Part shown: positions 19,013-22,421 of the stretch, in pieces
Layout: every line of letters starts with the position of its first letter
Numbering within the stretch: position 1 is the first letter of the stretch
Assembly: GCA_026770575.1 (NCBI GenBank)
Contig: MU657169.1
Location: 75,505 to 97,925 of the forward strand
From: Pelagophyceae sp. CCMP2097
Taxonomy: Eukaryota > Sar > Pelagophyceae
Direction: 5' to 3'
DNA: 22,421 nt
Translations under genes and position numbers: made by a program
Notes under the pieces: generated by a model
Told to the model about the DNA's origin: nothing
The model's input: the letters and a program-made list of their open reading frames with translations, nothing else
Databases searched by the model: none

Positions 19013-19990
19013 GACCGCGCTCGTCGTCTCTACGCCCCGCATAGGTGCGCTTACTCGGCTCGCGGCGTCCTTTGCCCTTGGAAACCGTTCGATCTCTGTG
19101 ACTCCTTGTCTGCCTATGCTCGTCCGCGCCCTGTACGTCCACGACACGCGTCGCGTAAGCCTTCCTCCACAAATCCGACGTTGCATCTCCCGCGCTGTGG
19201 TCGGGGGCTAGTCAACTCGGTTACGCATATCACCTCAAGGGAGACGTTTCGTTCCCTCACTTTACACTTTCGAGTGCAAAGCGAGTGCGCTCGTTGTGCC
19301 AAGAGGTGCAGACGTCTACCGCTTCGCCAGCGCCTTGCTCTGCAGCCCGGTATCAATCGAGGGCGGGTTTTGAGGAGAAATTGCACGGCCTTGGGACACG
19401 TTTGGGCTTTGCGCTCCTTCGCCGTCGACTTCGGCCTCCAAAATGTTGTGATTCGGGCTTTGACATCGAGACGGCCTCGGTCTAAGCGACCCGCGTTCGA
19501 CTCTGTGTCCCTCGAGGACCCGGGTTGAGAGACATTGAGAGCCCCGGGTCGAGAGGCACACGTCTCCCAGGCGCAGCGCTTTCCGCCGACCTCGACGGCG
19601 CCGCGAACTTGGTCTACGGCACCGACCCCAACATACGTCGAATGCTCGAACCAGGGCCACCGCCCGCGTCCTTTGTGGAGGCGCAGCAGGACCCGGAGCT
19701 CCACCGCCTGCGAGGACTACGAGGCCCACGGCGGTCCGCAGACAGCTCCGTACCCGGCGCGGGCGCCTTCGCGCCGTACCCGGCGCGGCCGATCCTCTGC
19801 CGGGAGGAGCCCGCGCGTCGCCGCTTCGATTGGGGACGACTCCACGAACATGACGTAAGCCGCGGCCGGCTCACGAGCGATGCACTCCCTCGGACTCTGC
19901 TGGGCTGCTCTGTTAGCGGTGCGGTCGGTGAGCTCGGGTGGGTGGGCTCGGCGGGTAGACTCGGTGGGCTCGGTCGGTGGGCACAGTGGA
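19013..19990. other. Region without a firm gene
   Basis: Several open frames occur on both strands. The most protein-like fragment is on plus near 19590-19720 (LVYGTDPNIRRMLEPG, ASFVEAQQDPELHRL), but I could not join it into a gene. The sequence CCGTACCCGGCGCGG occurs twice between 19745 and 19790. From about 19916 to 20020 there are irregular repeats of CGGTGGGCT. Confidence 0.35.
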
Positions 19991-20020
19991 TGGGTTCGGT
20001 GGGCTCGGTGGTGGATTCGG
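19916..20020. repeat. Degenerate GGTGGGCTCGGT repeats
   Basis: Multiple imperfect copies of a ~9-12-nt GGTGGGCTCGG unit lie just beyond the 3' end of the minus-strand membrane-protein gene, probably in its 3' UTR. Confidence 0.65.
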
Positions 20021-20029
20021 CCGGCGTCT

Positions 20030-21647
20030 TCAAGCGACGACGCAGCCGCCGCCGCCGCCGCCGCCGCCCGGCCCGCTGTACTCAAAGGGCCGGACGCGCG
20101 ACTCGCGGACGTACATGTCCTCTTCGTCGTCGTTGGGCCACTCCGCGCGCGCCCGCGAAACGGCGCGGGTCCAGCGCGTAGCGTGCACGTCCTGCTGCCA
20201 GCCGCGTAAGAGGCGCTCCATCTCGGCGAGCGACGCCGGCGCAGTGGCCCGCGCCGAGAGGGCGTCCTTGACGTCGGCGACGAGGCGCCGCGGCGACGGG
20301 AAAATGTTCCGGCGCGTACCGAGGCTCTCGGTGCCGAGGCTCGGCACGCCGGCCTGCGGCGTCGGCTTGGGGAAGCGGCGCAGCGCGCCCGCCGCGGGCG
20401 CCGTTGGTTCCGATTCTTCCATCTCGTAGTACGACGCCTTGCCACCGGCGCAAAAGCTCCCGACCTGCTGCCAGACCACATCGCCGCGGCCGCCGTGGTT
20501 CGCGCAGCGCAGCGCGACGCAGACGACGCAGCCGACGAAGCCCGGCGCGAGGCCCAGCGCGCCGCCGACGAGCGCCGCCGTTTCGGGCGCGCAGGAAAAG
20601 TACCGCGCGTCGTCGTCGTCGCTGGCCTCGCCCTCTTCATTTTGTACCATGACGAGGCAGTGCCACGCCCCGTCGTCGGGGAGCAGCACCTCGACAGACG
20701 AGTAGCGCACGCTCGCGCACCTAGCCGCGCGTTTAGGAGACGCGAGCGCACGACGGGTCCTCGCAGCAAGCTCTCGCGCGGCGGGCCCGTACCAGCAGCC
20801 GCCGTCGCAGACGTTCTGCGAGGACATATGGACGAGGAACTGGACGCGGCCGCTGCCGGCGGCCGCCGGGAACGAGAGGACGGACACGATTTCCTCTGCG
20901 TCCGCGGTCTCTTCCGTCGCCGAGACGTGCGCGGCACCGTGATGGTAGACGCCAGCCACCAGGCGCCGCAGCACGTCGCCGAGGCGCGGCGGCACCGGCG
21001 CCGCGGCACCGGCGGCCGCGGCCGCGGGGGCGGCGGCGGGGTCGATGTCGGCGCACCAGCTCGTGAGCGCTGTGAGGTTGTAATCGAAGCGTTGTTCCTC
21101 GACGAGCCGGAGGCGGATTTCGTCGTCGCCGACACCGCCGCCGCGCGGGCGGCCCGGCCGGCCCTCGTACGTGCGCGCGAGGAGCGTGCGGCCGCGCGAG
21201 CGGTGCACTAGCCCGTCGATCGCGGGCGACGGCGCGCGCAGCGCGGCGCCCGCGGCCGCGGGCAGCGCGACGCGGAGCCGCCCGAAGCCGTCGAGGAAGC
21301 AGAACGACGCCACGCGCCTACGACGGCGCTCGCGGCGCGCCGCGCCTGGGAAGGACCGTGGCGCGGCGCGACGCGTGCCCGCGACGGACCGCGGCGCGGC
21401 GCGACGTGCGCCCGCGACGGACCGCGGCGCCCGCGACGGACCCGCGGCGCCCGCGACGGACCCGCGGCGCCCGCGAAAAATCCCGCGGCGCCCGCGAAAA
21501 TCCCGCGGCGCCCGCGCGCGCGAAGGACGCCGGGCCGCGCGCGAGCGTGCACGCGTTGAGGCTTCCGAGCGTCTTCGCAAAGGCCTGTTTCGAGGCGTCG
21601 ACCTGCCGCAGCCGCTGCTGGCGCAGCTGCTCGCGCGTCGCGACCAT
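20030..21647 (-). CDS. Uncharacterised membrane protein, coiled-coil N-terminus
   Basis: Exon 1 (from ATG 21647 to 21553) and exon 2 (21317-20030) join across a 235-nt intron (GTGCAC donor, CGTAG acceptor), 460 aa; the start is provisional because the frame is open further upstream. The N-terminus is helical (REQLRQQRLRQVDASKQAF). Then a globular region (ARVASFCFLDGFGRLRVALP, FDYNLTALTSWCADIDP, EEIVSVLSFPAAAGSGRVQF, NVCDGGCW, VEVLLPDDGAWHCLVM), a membrane helix at ~278-303 (LVGGALGLAPGFVGCVVCVA) and a soluble tail ending in a glycine run. A 72-nt in-frame stretch (20721-20792) has GTACGG and CTAG ends and a CTAAAC branch-like site and may be a further intron. I do not recognise the family. 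Confidence 0.6.
20045..20065. repeat. GCC trinucleotide run (poly-Gly on minus)
   Basis: Seven GCC triplets, read on the minus strand as a glycine run near the C-terminus of the membrane protein. Confidence 0.85.
21353..21528. repeat. GC-rich minisatellite within an intron
   Basis: Two 33-nt units (starting 21353 and 21386) are followed by about five ~19-22-nt units sharing CGCGGCGCCCGCGA. The whole array lies inside the proposed intron 21318-21552. Reading through it instead would insert an Arg/Ala/Gly-rich repeat into the protein. Confidence 0.8.
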
Positions 21648-22339
21648 CTCCTCGAGTCGGTGGTGCGGAGCGAAAGATCTCTTCGAAGCGCCGCAGAATT
21701 TCGAAAACCGCCGAGAAGCCCCTTCATATACGGTGCACCGGGGCTCTTGCGACGTGCCACGAGGCCGACAATAGGAGGTGAGATAACCACTTGATCCAAG
21801 AGACAGCCGATCCAAGAGGCAGGCGATCAAGGAGCGGCTGTTGACAATAGAAGGGACGGTTCGCTCGGCCTTCCAGGCCGAGCTACAGTACATGGGAAGG
21901 CGCCACGATTCCACTTGTGGAGCGCGTGGCCGCGGGCCGCGGCTCAATCGTCGACCGGCCCTTCGGAATAAGGTTGGTTCTCGAATTACAACACACGCCA
22001 TGGCCCACCCAACCCAGAGTCCAGCAGGCAGACTCTCGATGTAGGGCGCCGACACAGAGGAGGGATCCAAACGGACGACCGAGAAGTTTTGTTAACAATC
22101 TTGAGAAGCCTCGAGGTCAAAGGCCCAGAGACGGCGCACCCCTCGTATGGATGGCAGCGCCGTCCTAGAAGCACGTCATCGTCTTTCGGTCCGTTCACGT
22201 CCGGCACGTCCGGTGAAACGTCAGCGATTCGCTCTATCTCCTTTGCCGTTTATTGTAGCTCGGCCAGTTTTGCCTTTCACACAGGCAAACTACAGTCACC
22301 GTCCCGCCCCCCGTCTCGTCCACCCCCCCCGCTCCCACC
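21648..22339. promoter_or_regulatory. Intergenic region upstream of alpha-tubulin
   Basis: This gap separates the divergent membrane-protein gene and the tubulin gene. It contains a direct repeat around GATCCAAGAG (near 21792-21820), and a small imperfect inverted repeat AGTTTTGCCT / AGGCAAACT at about 22268-22291, 50-70 nt before the tubulin ATG. A C-rich tract (about 22303-22338) directly precedes the start codon. The part next to 21647 may hold further 5' exon sequence of the membrane protein. Confidence 0.4.
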
Positions 22340-22421
22340 ATGCGCGAGTGCATCTGCATCCACATCGGCCAGGGCGGCATCCAGGGCGGCAACGCCTGCT
22401 GGGAGCTCTTCTGCCTCGAGC
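22340..22421 (+). CDS. Alpha-tubulin, N-terminal fragment (runs off the window)
   Basis: The first 27 codons from ATG 22340 (context CCACCATG) match the alpha-tubulin N-terminus with the signature MREC and the GTP-site segment IHIGQ, and keep NACWEL. Compared with the usual sequence, four positions differ: S6 to C, A12 to G, V16 to G, and Y24 to F. The last is conservative; the glycines are next to the nucleotide-binding Gln11 and on the same strand/helix. The gene is truncated by the window end. Alpha-tubulin forms the microtubule heterodimer with beta-tubulin. Confidence 0.93.
   Translation, partial: MRECICIHIGQGGIQGGNACWELFCLE

Noticed and set aside
21353..21528. CRISPR-like array
   Set aside because: Units are adjacent, without unique spacers; it is a minisatellite inside an intron.
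20439..21794. Several plus-strand ORFs opposite the membrane protein
   Set aside because: Low-complexity Arg/Ala/Pro composition typical of antisense to GC-rich coding sequence.

Overview
The window looks like nuclear DNA of a GC-rich, intron-rich unicellular eukaryote. Most genes are broken by very short introns (often 44-106 nt) with GT-AG ends, many with a GTGCG donor, and nearly all gene models below come from joining reading frames at such junctions. The protein set (a PstS-like/glutaminase receptor, tectonic, a Dpy-30-motif protein, a p62-like adaptor, alpha-tubulin) together with the base composition suggests a marine alga of the stramenopile type, possibly a pelagophyte. That assignment is inference; no organelle or rRNA marker is present to fix it.

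Layout. 1-392: non-coding, with a near-perfect 23-bp stem-loop. 393-4418 (-): a 1273-aa membrane protein with two PstS-like periplasmic-binding domains outside, one membrane helix, and a complete glutaminase inside. 4419-4831: AT-rich divergent promoter. 4832-7559 (+): 753-aa DOT1-like methyltransferase with an N-terminal coiled coil and C-terminal Tudor-like fold. 7628-9231 (-): unnamed 404-aa protein with hydrophobic N-terminus. 9387-9964 (+): small single-pass membrane protein. 10162-10392 (+): weak small ORF. 10591-11459 (+): 170-aa Dpy-30-motif protein. 11776-14610 (+): tectonic homologue with a Pro/Thr-rich linker. 15033-15853 (-): FUN14-like protein with a targeting-type N-terminus. 16699-18314 (-): PB1-ZZ-UBA autophagy adaptor (p62/NBR1-like) with two LIR-like motifs. 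18315-19990: no firm gene. 20030-21647 (-): unnamed membrane protein whose intron is a minisatellite. 22340-end (+): start of a divergent alpha-tubulin.

Themes. Two neighbouring genes (Dpy-30-motif protein and tectonic) and the alpha-tubulin are parts of the flagellar/ciliary machinery. The p62-like adaptor and the FUN14-like protein lie head to tail and both belong to families used in selective autophagy. The most unusual item is the predicted receptor-enzyme that couples an extracellular PstS-like module to an intracellular glutaminase; I regard it as the best candidate for an undescribed nutrient-sensing system.
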